Assembly (NCBI GenBank): GCA_033065855.1
Contig: JAVXUO010001046.1
Location: 135,001-199,000, forward strand
Direction: 5' to 3'
DNA from: Escallonia rubra
Taxonomy: Eukaryota > Streptophyta > Magnoliopsida > Escalloniales > Escalloniaceae
DNA length: 64,000 nt
In this document: in pieces, positions 34,601-48,579 of the stretch
How positions within the stretch are numbered: position 1 is the stretch's first letter
Layout: each line of letters begins with the position of its first letter
The notes under the pieces: generated by a model
Told to the model about the DNA's origin: nothing
The model's database searches: none
Seen by the model: only the letters and a program-made list of their open reading frames with translations
Program-made: the position numbers and the translations under genes

Positions 34601-35177
34601 AATGGCGTCATGTCCATAATGAGTCTTAGGTAGTCCGAAAACAAAATCCATAATTATGTGTTCCCACTTCTATTCAGGTATCTGTAAGGGCTATGATGAC
34701 CCTGCGGGTCTATGATACATGTGAGCTTCTTCCAAAATCTTCCTTTTTTAGCTAGGGTCACCAGGCACGCAGATTCTATTGCCAAAATAAAGTACCCCAT
34801 CTTGCAACGTGTATTCAAATTTACCTCCATTCTTTACCTCTCCCATTACCTTAAGTAGGTGATCATTGGTCCCCTGAGCTATTTTAACTATCGATCAAGG
34901 TGGGTTGCACCACAAGGTTGCTAAGTGAATTGTCCTTGTTCGAGCCTCGAACCTTGACATCCAAGTTTAGTCTCCTCATATCCTCTAATAAATTTCTATG
35001 CTTTGTAATTAGGGTAGACAATGATGAAGACGATTTTCTGCTAAGTGCATCGGTAACCATGTTTGCCTTCCCTGGGTGGTACTGGATATTAAGGTCATTA
35101 TCCTTCAGTAGTTCTAACCACCACCTCTATCTCAGGTTTAACTCCTTCTGGGTGAATATGTACTTCAAGATTTTATG
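34601..35177 (-). other. Chromovirus integrase N-terminal and RNase H-integrase linker
   Basis: Part of the pol region; minus-strand translation resembles the linker and zinc-binding N-terminus of integrase. It is degraded, and I can support only its position between RNase H and the integrase core. Confidence 0.5.
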
Positions 35178-36021
35178 CTAGGTGAATATCTCACAAAGTT
35201 CTCCATATAGGTAGTGTTTCCAAATCTTTAAGGCAAAAACCACTACCACCAGCTCCACGTCATGGGTTGGGTAATTCTTCTCATACATTTTTAACTGTCT
35301 AGAGGCGTATGTAATCACCTTTCCATTTTGCATGAGTACGTACCTTAGACCCTTGTGGGAGGCATCGCTATAAATCGTGAAACCACTGAACCCACTTGGA
35401 AGCGTAAGTATAAGAGCTGTGACAAGCCTCTTTTTCAATTCTTGGAAGTTATTCTCACATTCTTCATTCCACTCAAACTTGACTCCGTTTGGCGTTAGGC
35501 GAGTCAGAGGTGTTGCTATCCGTGAGAACCCTAGGAAGCTCCGAACCATATCCAGCTAACCCTAAGAAGTTCTGAACCTCCGTCATTATCGTAAGTTTGT
35601 CCCAATCAATAATAGCCTCTACCTTTTTAGGGTCAACCGATATCCCTTTCTCTGACACCACATGCCCCAAAAATGTAACTCTATCCAACCAGAACTCGCA
35701 TTTCTTAAGTTTGGCATATAACTTCTTTTCCCTTAGAATCTTTAATAATGTCCTTAAGTATTGTTCACGTTCTTCCCTCGTCTTAGAATATATCAATATA
35801 TCATCGATGAACACAACTACAAACTGATCCAAGAAGGGTTTGAACACCCGATTCATTAAATCCATAAATGCTGTTAGAGCGTTAGTCAACCCAAAAGGCA
35901 TAACAAAAAATTCGTAGTGCCCGTATCTTGTGCGAAAGACCGTCTTTGGCACATCTTCTGCCTTAATCTTTAATTGTTGATACCCTGAACGAAGGTCAAT
36001 CTTTGAAAACCACTTCGCCAT
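35178..36021 (-). CDS. Chromovirus reverse transcriptase and RNase H (fossil)
   Basis: Reverse transcriptase (36021 to about 35570): [31 protein letters not shown], the catalytic FIDD at 35800-35811, and [11 protein letters not shown]. RNase H (35549-35178): YSDASHKGL with its catalytic Asp, [19 protein letters not shown] and [10 protein letters not shown]. Together these copy element RNA into cDNA. The domain order fits Ty3/gypsy; the motif set fits Tekay. The N-terminal end of reverse transcriptase lies across solo LTR 3, at 39651-39780. Confidence 0.9.
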
Positions 36022-36098
36022 TGTAACTGATCAAACAAGTCATCTATGCGAGGCAAAGGGTAACGATTCCTTATCGTCACCTTATTTAACCCTCGCGT

Positions 36099-39000
36099 TG
36101 TAACATCCCGGAATTTTCCGGAACGTTAGACACTCAATCTATCAATTTACTAAGACAATGATAACCTCATAACCAATGGACAGTCATCATCAGGATACTA
36201 TCACAAGTGGTCAGAGCAGCTAAACCATCAATTTATATCATACTCTCAGGAGACTGTCACAAATGAAATATCAATTCTAAGTCTGAAAACTTCAAATAAC
36301 CATATTCACCCACGCAGGGGTTCTAAAGACTAAGACTGAAACTTAAATTCTCTTTCCTGCGCTCGGATCTATTCCACACCCAATGCGATCTATTGTTCGA
36401 TATTACCTGCGGAAATGAAGTCAAAGGGGAGTGAGCTTTTGAGAGCCCAGTAAGGTCGCACAAAGATTTAAAATCACAAAACGATACAGACGATTTTTCA
36501 TATAAAACTTTTGAAGAGGATTTTCGATGAAATACAACACCTAGACAAAGATGAACAAAATGAACAATTTTACATTCAAGTCCAATAACAACTTTTTGAG
36601 GGATTTAGCTTTCGATGAAATCACTACACAATACGATATAAACATAGAGATGAGTATTCAACTCAATCCCTTATACAATAGTCATTTGAAACACTTTGGA
36701 TATAATAAAGCATGAATGGATAATATTCAAAACAGTTCAAGTGTAATAAAACATAGACATGAAACATTGAACATGAGTAGTACAGAAGCAAAGCCACCCC
36801 GGCAGTGCTCGATCGCTTTACATATGCATATGTACACTGACTAGTCCATCTAGGTACTAGTTAAACCCATCCAACAGACCATCCTTATAACGCCAACAAT
36901 ACAGACCATCCTTATGGCTCCCAAGTTACTAACTCATGTCAACATTGAGAAACAATAAATAAATTTCAAAACATTTTATGATAATTGAATCGATAAAACA
37001 GATAAGAGTAAACAATTTAAGAATTCCAAACGATCGCTATAAGGCTCAATTTAGGCTTTCATGGACAGTTTCAAAACAACTTTTATATCAGCATAAAATC
37101 GAATCAATTTAGTTTGTAAAACTGTTCTATAAGCATTTGAAAACAGAATAACGAAATGGGGTTCGGATAGAAATCCCTTACCTCGGTCCAAGCTATGCGA
37201 TGCTACCAACCTCGATTATAATTCTTTGAATAAACCTAGATTGGCAAATCCATATGTTAGAACATAATCTATACTACAATACTATAACCTAATATAAACT
37301 ACCCAAACGGCGCTCGCCTCTAACCCCGGAATCACACAACTCAAAGCGCGCCTCGCAGACGGCCAACTTAACCGAGAACTCGGTACGCTCTTTAATGCGT
37401 AACCGTATTCTAAATTTATTATAAATTAAAATAAAACACTTGTATAGCTTAAAACATTATAATAAGTCAAAATATGAATTTTCTGAATTTTTGAATATTT
37501 TCGAATTAAAATAATTTCTTTAAATACAATAAAAACCCAATAATTTCCATAATTACTTCCAGCTGGAAAATAAGTCCCATAATTTTTATACGAACTTTAA
37601 AATATATAAAAAAATTATAGAAATTGAAATCAGAATTTAAAAGGCACTGAAACTATTTTTAAATTATTCATTTTTCTAAAACCAATGCGATACGGAAACC
37701 ATAGCAAATCAACTCCAAAAAAACATAAAACTTTTACTGAGTCTTTCTTATACCATAAAGACATTACTATAATTTTTCCTAAAACATTTTCTGGGTTTAA
37801 AGACTCCAAAAGAATTTTCCAAATCTGAAATTACAGAAAATAATAATAATTCATACGATCTCAGAAAATTATAAAATTCTTCCAAGAATTTTAATTTGGT
37901 CTAACGTATTATACTGTAAATTTTCATGTTCTAATGATAAGCGTGCGCTAACATATACACGTGTCGATCTAACGCTAACCCAAATTTACCCGCTCTGTAT
38001 TTCTCTTCTTCTTCCCTTAAAACCAAACACACATGTATAGACCACGCTGCTGCACCCATTCCCCTCTTGCACTCATCTACACTCACTCACATCCACACAA
38101 CACAAACATGAACCAAGCACAAAATTCCTCTCCACCAAAACTTCCCACAAACCCCTCAAACACTCACATATTCACATAGCAAGCACACAGGCACTAAAAG
38201 GGACTGCCTTAATGGCAGTCCTCCCTCTCCTCCCTTTCATGTACACAAAACCCACTCAAGACACACCCACAATGCCCTTGTCCCACGGCTGCTATGCAGC
38301 TTCCTTCTTCCTTCATTTCACCCACGAACACACATGAACACACAACACATACCTGAGCACATGCACTCACAGCTGCTGTCTTGGCAGCTTCACCACTTAC
38401 ACATCACCCATGTTCACAACCGTATACACATGCTCCCAAATTCAAACACAAAAACACCCATCACCCTCGTCAATATACCCACAAATATGCATCAATTTCA
38501 TTGCTACACCACCTTCATTCTTGTTGGTTATCCTTACATAAACCGCACACTCATTCAAATGAACCCACATATACACTCACATGTACTACACCCATGCACC
38601 CAGTGAGTAACCACACTTACAGACCCATATGCACCCACACATATACCCTTACCATTGCATTCGTCCAGCTCCAAGAAGAACCTGTCCAACGAGCCCAGAA
38701 TCCATCCCAGCGATTCAAAACCCATACACCAGCTGCCCACGGCAGTTTCTTCTTGATGCCTGTCACCTTCATCCTTTCATGACATCCTCCGTGCACCGCT
38801 GTACAACCACGGCAATTCCCTTTATCACTTTTCCAGCACTCTTATGCAACTCACTCAAACCCATATATTTTCACGAATCTTACTACCTACAATTTAAACT
38901 TCCTCATGGCAGTGACTCGTCCCTGCACATATATATACACGGATCTGCAAACAACAAAACACGCAGCACCTAAGCTCCTTACTCACACACCCGTTCACGT

Positions 39001-39645
39001 TCAAGACACTCATATACACTGAAATTTCGTAGCCCTAAACCCAGAATCCCTACGGTTCTCTCATGTCCCCCCATTAACCGAACTCTAAAACAAAATAAGA
39101 AAGGAAGCTAGAAGGAGACTTACCTGAAAACTTCGCCCGAACGCCGGAAAATAATCCTTTCGATCACTTCCCTTCTCCTTTCACTCTCCTTTCTCTTGCT
39201 GTCTTCCTCCCTCTCTGTTTCTCTTTCTTTCTCTGTGCTGATCCTTTCTCTATATCTCTCGGTATCTCTCCACCTCACTTGATCGAAAAATCAGAGAACC
39301 GGATGTGGGGAAGGGAACGGCTGATGTATAGTATGCGATTATATATATATATATGTAAAACCCTAAAAAGACAATTACCAAAAAGAACCTCTAAAGTTTC
39401 GTTACTTATTAAAAGATGTATCCATAACTTTTCTATTATTACAAAATAGTCCAAAATAAATTATTTACTATAGTTTAGGTGCTCGAACAATTTTAATGGT
39501 TTGGTTAGATAACCCGCTATACTAAGTGTCGCTAAAAGTCATTAAATAAAATATCAACGCTCACTAAAAGATAATTCGTTGCTAATAAAAAAATATTCGC
39601 ATCTAAAATTTCTAATTAAATCCGATAAAGTGTCGGGGTGTTACA
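36099..39645 (-). mobile_element. Solo LTR 3 (3547 bp, TSD CGCGT)
   Basis: Begins TGTAACATCCCGG (36099) and ends GTCGGGGTGTTACA (39645), flanked by CGCGT at 36094-36098 and 39646-39650. It splits the chromovirus reverse transcriptase. It shares GAGTGAGCTTTTGAGAGCC (36429-36457) and a GCAGGTAATA block on the minus strand with solo LTR 1. A CA-rich zone (38030-38640) and TC-rich zone (39170-39270) give rise to long but meaningless reading frames. Confidence 0.93.
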
Positions 39646-39650
39646 CGCGT

Positions 39651-40266
39651 AGTCGATGCACAACCTCATCATGTCATCCTTCTTCTTTATAAATAAAGCC
39701 GGTGCACCATTAAGTCTCGCACTAGGGTGGATAAACCTTTTGTCTAGAAGATCCTGTAATTGTGTTTTTAGTTCTCTCAACTCCATGGGTGCCATACGGT
39801 ATGGTGCCTTAGTGATCAGGGCAGTTCCAGGAATTAACTCAATGTTAAACTCAACTTCCCTATCGGGTAACATCCCTGGTAAATCTTTCGAGAATACCTC
39901 CGAAAATTCCCTTACAACAGAAATATCTTCTAACTTCAACTCCTTATGTTGGCTATTTATTACATAAGCCAAGTACCCATGACAACCTTTTTTATGGAGT
40001 CGATTTGTCTGTAAGGCAGAATCCATATGTGGAAAGGGTGTGACACTAGACCCCAGGAAAAATAAGTGATCTTGATCTAGAGTGTTAAATGCCACTCTCC
40101 TATGGAAGCAATCTACAGAGGCATGAAATGCCGCCAACCAATACATCCACAATATAACATCAAACTCCAACATATCCAAGAAAATTATGTTCACCGCTAA
40201 TTCTCTGTCCATAACTTTGACTGGGCATCCCTTGACCACTTCGTATGCAACAACCGAGTCCCCCAT
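39651..40266 (-). CDS. Chromovirus protease end and reverse transcriptase start (fossil)
   Basis: Minus-strand reading with FDVILWMYWLAAFHASVDC (protease second block, about 40100-40180), EFSEVFSKDLPGMLPDREVEF (39850-39910), YRMAPMELRELKTQL (39780-39825) and MRLCIDY (about 39660). This linker between protease and reverse transcriptase is typical of Ty3/gypsy pol. Confidence 0.9.
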
Positions 40267-40299
40267 TAGGGTAAAAATACATAACGGAACCCATAAGGA

Positions 40300-41440
40300 C
40301 TTTAATCATTTTCCTAAACATTTAATAAAAGTACGTGATGCCAAGGAATGAGTAGCATCGGAATCAAACCATACTTCTGCAACTGTAGAAGAAACAGGGA
40401 GTGTACCGGTTACCATCGAGTCTAAAGCTTGTGCATCCTGCCGAGTCATAGCAAAAACTCTTATCGTTCCCTTGGGCTTCACTGCATCTTTTGTCACTTG
40501 GTTTTGAGGTCCTGTCCTGGGGCAATTTCGGGCTACATGCCCTTCCTGACCACATGTAAAACACTTCCTCGTTATGGGCCACTCTGTCTTCCCGTCCTAT
40601 TCGCATGACGTTTCTGATAGCTTGGTGGTAATTCATTCCTCTGCTGAGGTGGCGCTCTACTTCCGGACCCCTATATCTGCTCATTCCACCATTGAGGCTG
40701 TACCCCTCTATTTTCTTCTTAGGGTTTTGGGCGCTTGGAGGTATCGCCAGACATGTTGTTCCCGTGAAGCTCGTTATTTCTAGCCCTCTTCTTTTGCTGG
40801 TCCCATATCCTGTACAGGTTTTCGATGTCCCTTTCCATGATTAGGGCTCTGTCTACCACCTCTGCATAGGTCCCCAACCTCAACGTAGAAATACGCGAGT
40901 AAATACCGAGCCTCAATCCATTCTCAAATTTTCTTGCTCACTTGGCTTCGGTGTCCACCAAGTGAGTAGCGTGTCAAGACAGCTGAGTGAACACAGCCTC
41001 GTATTCTTTGACTGAAATGTTCCCCTGGGTCAGCTGTAGAATTCCTTCTCCATTTTCTCCTTTATGGTCTGAGGAAAGTACTTCTCGAGAAATAATTCCT
41101 TAAAGCCTTCCCACTCCATATTCGCCACTTCACCGGCCTTCACTCGTTGGGTAGCCTTCCATCATTGATTGGTCTCGTCTTTCAGCATGAACCGTGAAGG
41201 TTACCTTCTACCTCTCAGTACACCCCAAAAACTTGAAGATGTCCTCCAAGTCTGATAGCCAAGACTCAGCCTTGAAGGGATCAGTGGTACCAAGAATGAG
41301 GGCGGGTCCATCCTTTTAAACTTCTCAATAAACGAGCCCCCAGTTGCAATTACATGGCATTCCACAACCCTAGCAAGGTTCTCCACCTCCCCAGACACGT
41401 CCTTCCCTTGAGCTCCATTTTTTCGTGCCATTACTTTTCA
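40300..41440 (-). CDS. Chromovirus gag and protease active-site region (fossil)
   Basis: Starts with MARKNGAQGKDVSGE at 41431. The gag core is represented by FKRMDPPSF (about 41300) and degraded downstream parts, then a CCHC zinc knuckle CFTCGQEGHVARNC at about 40524-40565, then the protease active-site region FDSDATHSLAS (about 40340-40375). Gag packages the RNA. The region is broken. Confidence 0.8.
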
Positions 41441-42384
41441 ACCTATAAGAAAACTCACGTAAGAACGCTTATACTGAAATTATCATTTTTTCATATTCAA
41501 ATTCGTTATAATTTGTTCTACATCGCTCCTTTCCCTTAACCAAGCAATGTGTAAGTAATTCAACAATTTACGTTTATTCGAGGGGTTGCATAACAAACGA
41601 CTCAAAATATAGTAAAATTGAAATTATAACTAAATCAACGGTGCTACATTATTCCCAAAGGTTCCAAAGGTTCTTGTCCAAAACAATGAGTCCAACGGAA
41701 AGAGAAACACTCTGCTTATTCTCCTAATCTAACTACTACTCCTCTTCTTTCTTCCCCAACCCTAATCATCTCTCAGTTTAATGTAGCTTTCCCATTCTTG
41801 GATCCACTGCACTATTTTAGCCTTAGAGAATATCACTGAATTTGCATCTCCTAGCCGATTATGTAGCTCTATAACTTTCTTCCCAAAATAGTAATTGTAG
41901 TCCTTCTGTCTTTGCTCCTAATTAAAAATGTCGCTGATCCTCATACTCTCCAATTGGGTTTCCAGTACCTATTTTCCTCCTTCAACCATTGTATCTTCTT
42001 CTCTAATGGAATCATCCCTCTTTCGAATCTGTCGACTCCTCCTTAGGACGCTTTCCCATTTTCTTGCTCTCACTGTAGGATGCCTAGTTAGAATCTCTTA
42101 ATTCTTCAGAAGGCATCTGGCTGACCTCTCTATCAATAAGTTATCCTCACTCTGACCTGCCATAGTTATATTACAACACAAATATCATATATATCTTCTG
42201 TCAATACAATACTGCTTAATTTAAAATTAAACACTTAGTCGATTACCGAAATTCACAAGGAAGCATATCAATAAATCCCAAATTTTCATTTAGTCAAGAT
42301 CCTTTCCTTTCCCATCCCACCCCACTCTCATTAACCTAGATATGAGTTTATAGAATCGTGATACCCAAGCTTTGATACCATTTC
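41441..42384 (-). other. Chromovirus leader between 5' LTR and gag
   Basis: Non-coding on inspection; pyrimidine-rich on the plus strand, with the PBS at its right end. No extra gene seen. Confidence 0.55.
42369..42380 (-). promoter_or_regulatory. Chromovirus primer-binding site
   Basis: The minus strand reads TGGTATCAAAGC, one base different from the initiator tRNA-Met PBS of E1 (TGGTATCAGAGC). It is four bases inside the LTR end at 42385. Confidence 0.88.
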
Positions 42385-45300
42385 TGTCACGACCAAACCC
42401 ATGGTTGAGCCCATGAGTTACATTCGTGACCGGTCGTAGGCCTATTTCCACCCACGGTTCTGCCAGGCCTACCACAACCTGTACACAATTATATGGCCAT
42501 GTATTTAAACTAACACCTTAACAAGATTTCTAAAATCATACTTATAGATTTCTCAAATATGTCCGTAATGATTTCCTCCATGAATAACCAACGCAAATAA
42601 TTAAAGATCTCATGGAGACCTAAGCTCCGAACAATTCTCAAAACATAAACAAAATAGTACTACAATTGCATCCAACTGTTAACAGTTATTCAATAAGTGC
42701 TTAAATCCCTAACAACCATCTCCTACAACTCCGTCCTCATTACCCTAAAAGCTCTCGGGTTCATCTAAGTGGTCACCTGAAAACATTTATGAAAGAGTGA
42801 GCTTGTGGCTCAATAAGTACACATACCATATCCCTAAAATAGGTTTAGGAATTTATAAAAACATGCCATGGTTTCTTCATTTTAAAACTTGTGACAAATT
42901 CACAGGGGATACTATACACGTATATATACTTTATAAAAGTAAATCATGCTTCAAGAAAACTATTCCAAAACGAATGCATAACAACAAAATTAAAACTTCG
43001 AGTTTAGTCCTAACTCTTTTCACGGTGTGCTGTGGTTAGTGTATGATCCCACTGACTAGGACCCAGAATCCCTCATTCACCCGGGATAGACAATTTTGTG
43101 GACGCAAGGGAGAACGACGATGCAACAGTACTGTGCGCCAACATATGGTCCCGTTGACCAGGACCCGGGATCCACTTTCTCCCGTGGATATGGGGTACAA
43201 CAACCAATATTAACCTCTCAATACCGTACCACGATTCACACAGAGTTCTCAAAAACAACACAACACGTACCATGGTAATTTTAATTCAATTTCTCATCAA
43301 CCAATTTCACAAAAGCAAGAGTATAACTGTCCTGACCCGAGCCCACGGGTACGCTAATGAGCTAGGCACGTGACTAGCCGCATGCCTATTCAGACATCGA
43401 TTCAGGGCTCTGCCAGGCCTTACTACAACATGTACTCAAGATTAATCCAACTTACTAATTCCCCAAATAGTTTGATTTACTATTAAGGTCCCACTTAAAC
43501 TTCCATCGACAATCGAAATAAATACCCTCAAATACATGTCCTTGACAATTATGAAGAAATTTGAGGAGACCTAAGCTCCCTACAATAGATCACCATAATA
43601 ATAACTATGAAACAAAATTTCTCAAATCGATAAACACTTTATTAATCTAGTGATTTTCTTCGGGCATTCCTCCTTCGTGTTGCTCGTAAGGATCTACCTC
43701 CCTAGGTCATCACCTGAAAAATAAGGAATGAGTGAAAGTCCAGCAAGTACACAAATCATATTCCTAAAATGTTTGAGGATTTCAAAATATGCCATGGATT
43801 TCTCTTTTCAAAATTAGGAATTCAATGTCACAACAACAAAATGTTCCTATTTATATGTACATACATATATGCACTTGCAGAATGGGTTCTCAAATCGGAG
43901 TGTAATCGTCAAGAAATTCATTTGCATCCATCACAGATATTTCATACTTAGGTGTGCTGCGGTCAGCGTACAAGCCCCCCTGACTAGGGCCCGAAATCCC
44001 TCTTACACCCAAGATAGTAATTTTGTGGACGCAAGGGCCAACCACAAGCAACAGTATTGTGCATCAACGTACAAGCCCCGTTGACCAGGGCCTGAAATCC
44101 AACATTCCCCCGTTGGATATGGGGCACAGCAACCGAGTCCAGTTTACCATCTCATTCAACATGTACCGAATTTAAAATCATCTAATCACATAACAGACCA
44201 TGGCCTTTTTAACTCAATTTTTCATCAAATGATTTAACATGAAAACATAAGCAGTACAAGAACTTCAAAAAATTTGCTTTGATTAAATCATGTATACATT
44301 TATATATTTTGCAAATAGAGTATATGGAGCAACATGGCATGAGTACTTACTTGGATAGCTAAGCGGTTCTGGTTCTCGTTCCCAAGCCTACCCTAGCTCT
44401 TATCTATCAGAATCTAAATAATAAACCATATGGATGTTATTTATTGTCGCTCAATCATACCTAGGTACTAAGTTTCTACAAAGTGCATGAAATTACCAAG
44501 ATACCTCCAATGCCTAACATACCACTACACCCTCCAAAATAACTCAAAACACTCTTTTAAACGGCTAGGTGGGTTTTTCAAATAAAAATGACCTTTATGA
44601 AAAATTTCCATTTGGAATCCTAATCTGTTCCTTAAATTGAGTGCTATGAATCCTATTTCAAAAGTAAATAAAATGGCACCAGAATGCTACGAAATTTCAT
44701 ATACTCAAGCATCTCAGTAAGATCAGATAACTGTAAAATTTTTGGCTAAAAATAATTTTGTTTACTATGCCAATTAATTCGAAACTTATTTTCAAAATAA
44801 AATCATTTCAGTCCTTTTGTATGCCCAGAAAAATCTCAAACAATTCTACATTGAAGGTTTCACAAAAATAAGGGGAATTTTAGTTTCACATTTTGCTCAA
44901 ATATGCTCAGTAATGGCTTAAAAAGTTTTGGCAATGGACTGATGAGTAATTCTAGAAACAACAATTTTCAGCAAATCCTAGGTTTGTACATTGAACATTT
45001 TGAGGCAGAAACATGACGAATCTTAGAAAAATTAAAAACTAAAAAGTTAAAGTAGACTTTTTGAAGTTTTCATAAATATAAGGTTCACAAAAATCCAATG
45101 AGTAATGACTTTTCTATAGTAAATCGAAGCGGCTGATAGAAACATGCACATCTCTGTGTAGACCAATTTTCTTCAATAGTTATTTTGGAGCAGAAATACT
45201 ACGAATCTCAGAAAAACTCAAAACTAAAAAGTTGAAGACTTTCTGAGATTTCTACAAATATAAATTTAAAAAAAAAACCATGAGAAATGAATTTTCTATG

Positions 45301-47255
45301 ACAAATCGAATTGGTTGCTAGAAATCGTAAAATTATGGACTCATGCAGTTAATTGAATATAAGGTCATTTTTCGAAGTGCAAACGTGGGATTCTGAGAAA
45401 ACTCAATTAAAAAGTTAAAGGCAACACAATGAAGTTTTCAGAAAATAAATCTTCTCAATTGGATTTGAAATAAAGGAGATAAGATAAAAATCGTAACCTA
45501 CTCTTATGATGTTCAACAGCAGCCTTCTTCTCAAACACACCCACATCTCACTATTTGAAACACACCTAAATAGGATTCACCGTAAACCATATTTTAGGTA
45601 CGGGATATTACAATAACAAATACTTTAAAAATTTTATTTGGAAAAATCACGTATACATCCGCATATATTAGAAAATAGGTTATACAGAGGAACATGGCAG
45701 GAGTACTTATTTAGATAGCTAAGCGGTTTTGGTTCTTGTTCCAAAGCCCGCCTGAGCTCTTGTCTATCGAAATCTAAACAATAAACTATACGGATGTTAT
45801 TTATTTCCGCTCAAGCATGCCTAGGTGCTAAATTTTTTGCAAGTGAGTGAAATTATCCAAATACCCCTGAACTTGTGTAAAATTACCAGATTACCCCCGA
45901 TGCCTAACGGATCATTACACATCCAGAAATAACCCAAACCTTCTCTTTAAATGACTAGGTGGGTTTTTCGAACAAAAAGGACATTTTCTGAAAATTTTCC
46001 ATTCGAAACCCTAAATCGTTCCTTAAATTATGCTGTAAGGATCCTATTTCAAAAGTATATCAAACGGCACCAGAATGCCATAAAATTTCAGATGCTTAAG
46101 CATCTCAGTTAAATCAGATCACTATAAATTTTTTGGCTAATAATAACTTTGTTCATTATGCCAAATAATTCAAACACCTATTTTCAAAATAAAATCATTT
46201 CAAGCCCTTCCCATGCTTAGCAAAATCCCAAAATATTCCAAATCAAAGGTTTCACAAAAATAATAGGAGTTTTAGTTTTGTACTTTGCCTAAATCAACCT
46301 CTAAATAGCCCTAGAAATTCAAAACATTGATTGCTCACTAACCCTCCACTATTCATCATCTTTTTCATCAATTCAGCCCTAACCCTAGTTTTTATTCTCT
46401 CTCTTCTCCCTTATCAGCTTCTCCCCTGCCACGCCCCCCCCCCCCCCCCCACAGGTAGTCTCTTCCCCCTCCATTTTTCCACCTCCACGCTCACCTAAAC
46501 ACCACAAAATTACTCACACGACAACACACCATGGTTGCCTTTTTCGGCAACCCCCTTTTCGTTCTCCTTTACACAGCAAAATCCACCATAGTATAATACA
46601 CTTACAGCCCACCTCACGGCACATCCTTTGCACAATAATTTTTCCTCCCTTTACACATTTACCCACACTAAACACTTGCAAACGCACACACGAGGTCACC
46701 GCATCACTCTCTATACACTGCCTTGCGGCAGCCCCTTTCTCCTTCGCCCACGCTAGCAGTCGTGGCTGCCATTTAATTCTCTTCATGGCTCATACATGAA
46801 CACTAAACCCACCCACATCACATATACAGCACACTACACCACAATCACCTTCAAGGGTTTCTTCCTCCTCTTCTTCTTAAACACACAAATCCACCCTTTA
46901 CACACCCATAGTCACACTACACTTTTGTACAGCAATATCACGCCCATCATTCACTTCTGAAACAACCAAAACAAATTCACATACATGCCTAATTAACCAA
47001 CAAAATGATAGAAGAATTGGTTGAGGATCTTACCTATTATTCTTTTCTTTTTTTCCCTTGTTGCTTCGTACTCTCTCTTCTTCTTTTTCTCTCTCTAGTT
47101 TACGTAAAAGCAAGGTGGCTATCGAAGCTTGGGATGGCTGTCCTCCTAAAGCATCAATTATATATAGTTGCTCTAATGGTCTATTTTGCTAACAACCCCC
47201 TCATACTTAGTTATTTTCATGATTTCACCCTCGAAATAAAATTTTGAGTGTTACA
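42385..47255 (-). repeat. Chromovirus 5' LTR, split by solo LTR 4
   Basis: Begins on the plus strand TGTCACGACCAAACCC (42385) and ends GAGTGTTACA (47255). It matches the 3' LTR over most of its length. Solo LTR 4 is inserted at a site that is intact in the 3' LTR (GAGTATAACAAATAC at 28874). A run of about 21 C lies at 46435-46455, against 8 C in the partner. Confidence 0.9.
43328..45612 (-). mobile_element. Solo LTR 4 (2285 bp, TSD ATAAC)
   Basis: Begins TGTCCTGACCCGAGCC (43328) and ends GGGATATTACA (45612), flanked by ATAAC (43323-43327 and 45613-45617). The homologous chromovirus LTR has a single ATAAC at this site, which confirms the insertion. Its first 400 bases resemble the fragment at 19182. 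It has a clear hairpin ATCCAAC/GTTGGAT at 44097-44118. Confidence 0.94.
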
Positions 47256-47260
47256 GTCTA

Positions 47261-48577
47261 TTCCGGGCATGTTACTATAAGACCAAGCAAATACATTTAT
47301 TTTGATTTCTTTAATCTTTTTGAGGGACCCTATGTTCACTTTAACTGTTTCCTCAGCCAGCGGCTTCACACGACTAGATTCTCGATTTTTAATTTCTTTC
47401 AACATTTTCTTTAAGTATTTTTTCTCTTCTAAGTCCATTAGGTGTGATTCATCATTAATCGAATTAATTCATCATGGCCAATAATAGCGACCAAGGGATA
47501 ATCAAAATCAAACATTATATTATCGATCAAATAGTCTGGAAACACATGATAGGTGAACAGATTCAAATTGGCTAAGATGAAATAAGCATCCAAGTCTTTC
47601 GGATCCAGAGCATCTTTGGTAACAGGACTTCCTTCAGTAACCTTTCCCACAGTCAGTGATCTGTGTTTGATCATCCAATTTTTCATGTCGCCTTGTGCTA
47701 GAATGATTAGGCTTGCTGGGTCTATGCTCTGGTCATCCACTTCACAAATAAGCACTGACATAAACATATCTATGAAGCATGTTGTGATTACTTTTGGCTC
47801 CATTGAATCCATTCAATCTAGGACTTCCTTGGTACTTGGCTCTGTCTGTGCTGACCTTTTTTCATCCTCAATCCACTCACAGTCGTAAAATATATCCCAT
47901 CCTTTAATCTGCTTCCCGGTTTCAACACTGTAAATTGGTTCTGGAAATCCATGGAAGGGGGCACTTTCTTTTTCCTTTATGAGGTGCCCATTCATAGTAG
48001 AGATTTTGGTTGTACTCATGCGCTCCTCATCTTCCTCATCTTTCTTGGCCTGGGTGAGCTTCCAGATGAATTCCGTGTTCTCCTTTCTGGTTGGCTTGTA
48101 CCCCAAGCTGAACTGGTCTTTCTTGTTCTTGGTATCATGAAAGCTGGGAATTCCTTGACAATTTCGGCCTAAGCCTTTTCCTGGAAAGTAGTAGAATTTC
48201 CTCATCATGGAGAGCACTGTCATACTGTTGTAAGGGGCAAAGGTGAGGAAGTTTTCACCGTGAAAAACATTCTTATACTCGAGACACTGAACAGGGTGAT
48301 CCATCCTAAAACCACTGAGCATAATACCCAAAGAATCATGTGACACCTGAACACTATCCTTCTTGACTTGTCTGATCTGCGGTAACTGCGAATCTCCCAT
48401 TATGGTAAAAATGGCATCATTCAACACAAACTTAAACTTTTGGTGCAATATGGAAGGGACTGCACCCATAGAGTGTATCCAAGGTCGACCCAACAGAAGA
48501 TTAAAAGTGGTCGAAATATCCAACACTTGAAACTCAACATTGAAGCTGGCGAAACCTACAGTCATAGGAAGTTGCAC
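47261..48577 (-). CDS. T2 protease and linker to reverse transcriptase (fossil)
   Basis: The long minus-strand reading 48577-47813 opens with MQLPMTVGFASFNVEFQVLD and carries LLGRPWIHSMGAVPS (about 48450-48496), a retropepsin C-terminal block that is typical of Tat/Ogre elements. Two further pieces (47812-47438 and 47438-47261) lead to INVFAWSYSNMPGID at the chromovirus insertion point. An uninterrupted reading of 254 residues is long for a fossil, but it ends before the reverse transcriptase. Confidence 0.85.
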
Positions 48578-48579
48578 TG

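Larger units (their letters stand above)
27935..47255 (-). mobile_element. Tekay-like chromovirus (Ty3/gypsy), TSD GTCTA
   Basis: Starts TGTCATCACCC (27935) and ends GAGTGTTACA (47255), flanked by GTCTA at 27930-27934 and 47256-47260. Right to left: 5' LTR (47255-42385), PBS (42380-42369), gag, protease, reverse transcriptase, RNase H, integrase, chromodomain-like C-terminus and 3' LTR (to 27935). Three solo LTRs are inserted in it (29716-33300, 36099-39645, 43328-45612). Without them it would be close to 10 kb. It is broken in several places. Its LTRs differ at roughly one base in ten over the stretch I compared (28400-28850 against 42840-43290), suggesting an insertion some millions of years old. 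Confidence 0.93.

Noticed and set aside
38334-38973. His/Thr-rich reading frames on the plus strand
   Set aside because: They arise from a CA-rich tract in solo LTR 3, are in the antisense direction and show no domain.
39520-39600. CACTA subterminal repeats (GTCGCTAAAAGTC, GTTGCTAAT) inside solo LTR 3
   Set aside because: Only two or three loose matches, no terminal CACTA motif, and the LTR boundaries and duplication explain the segment.
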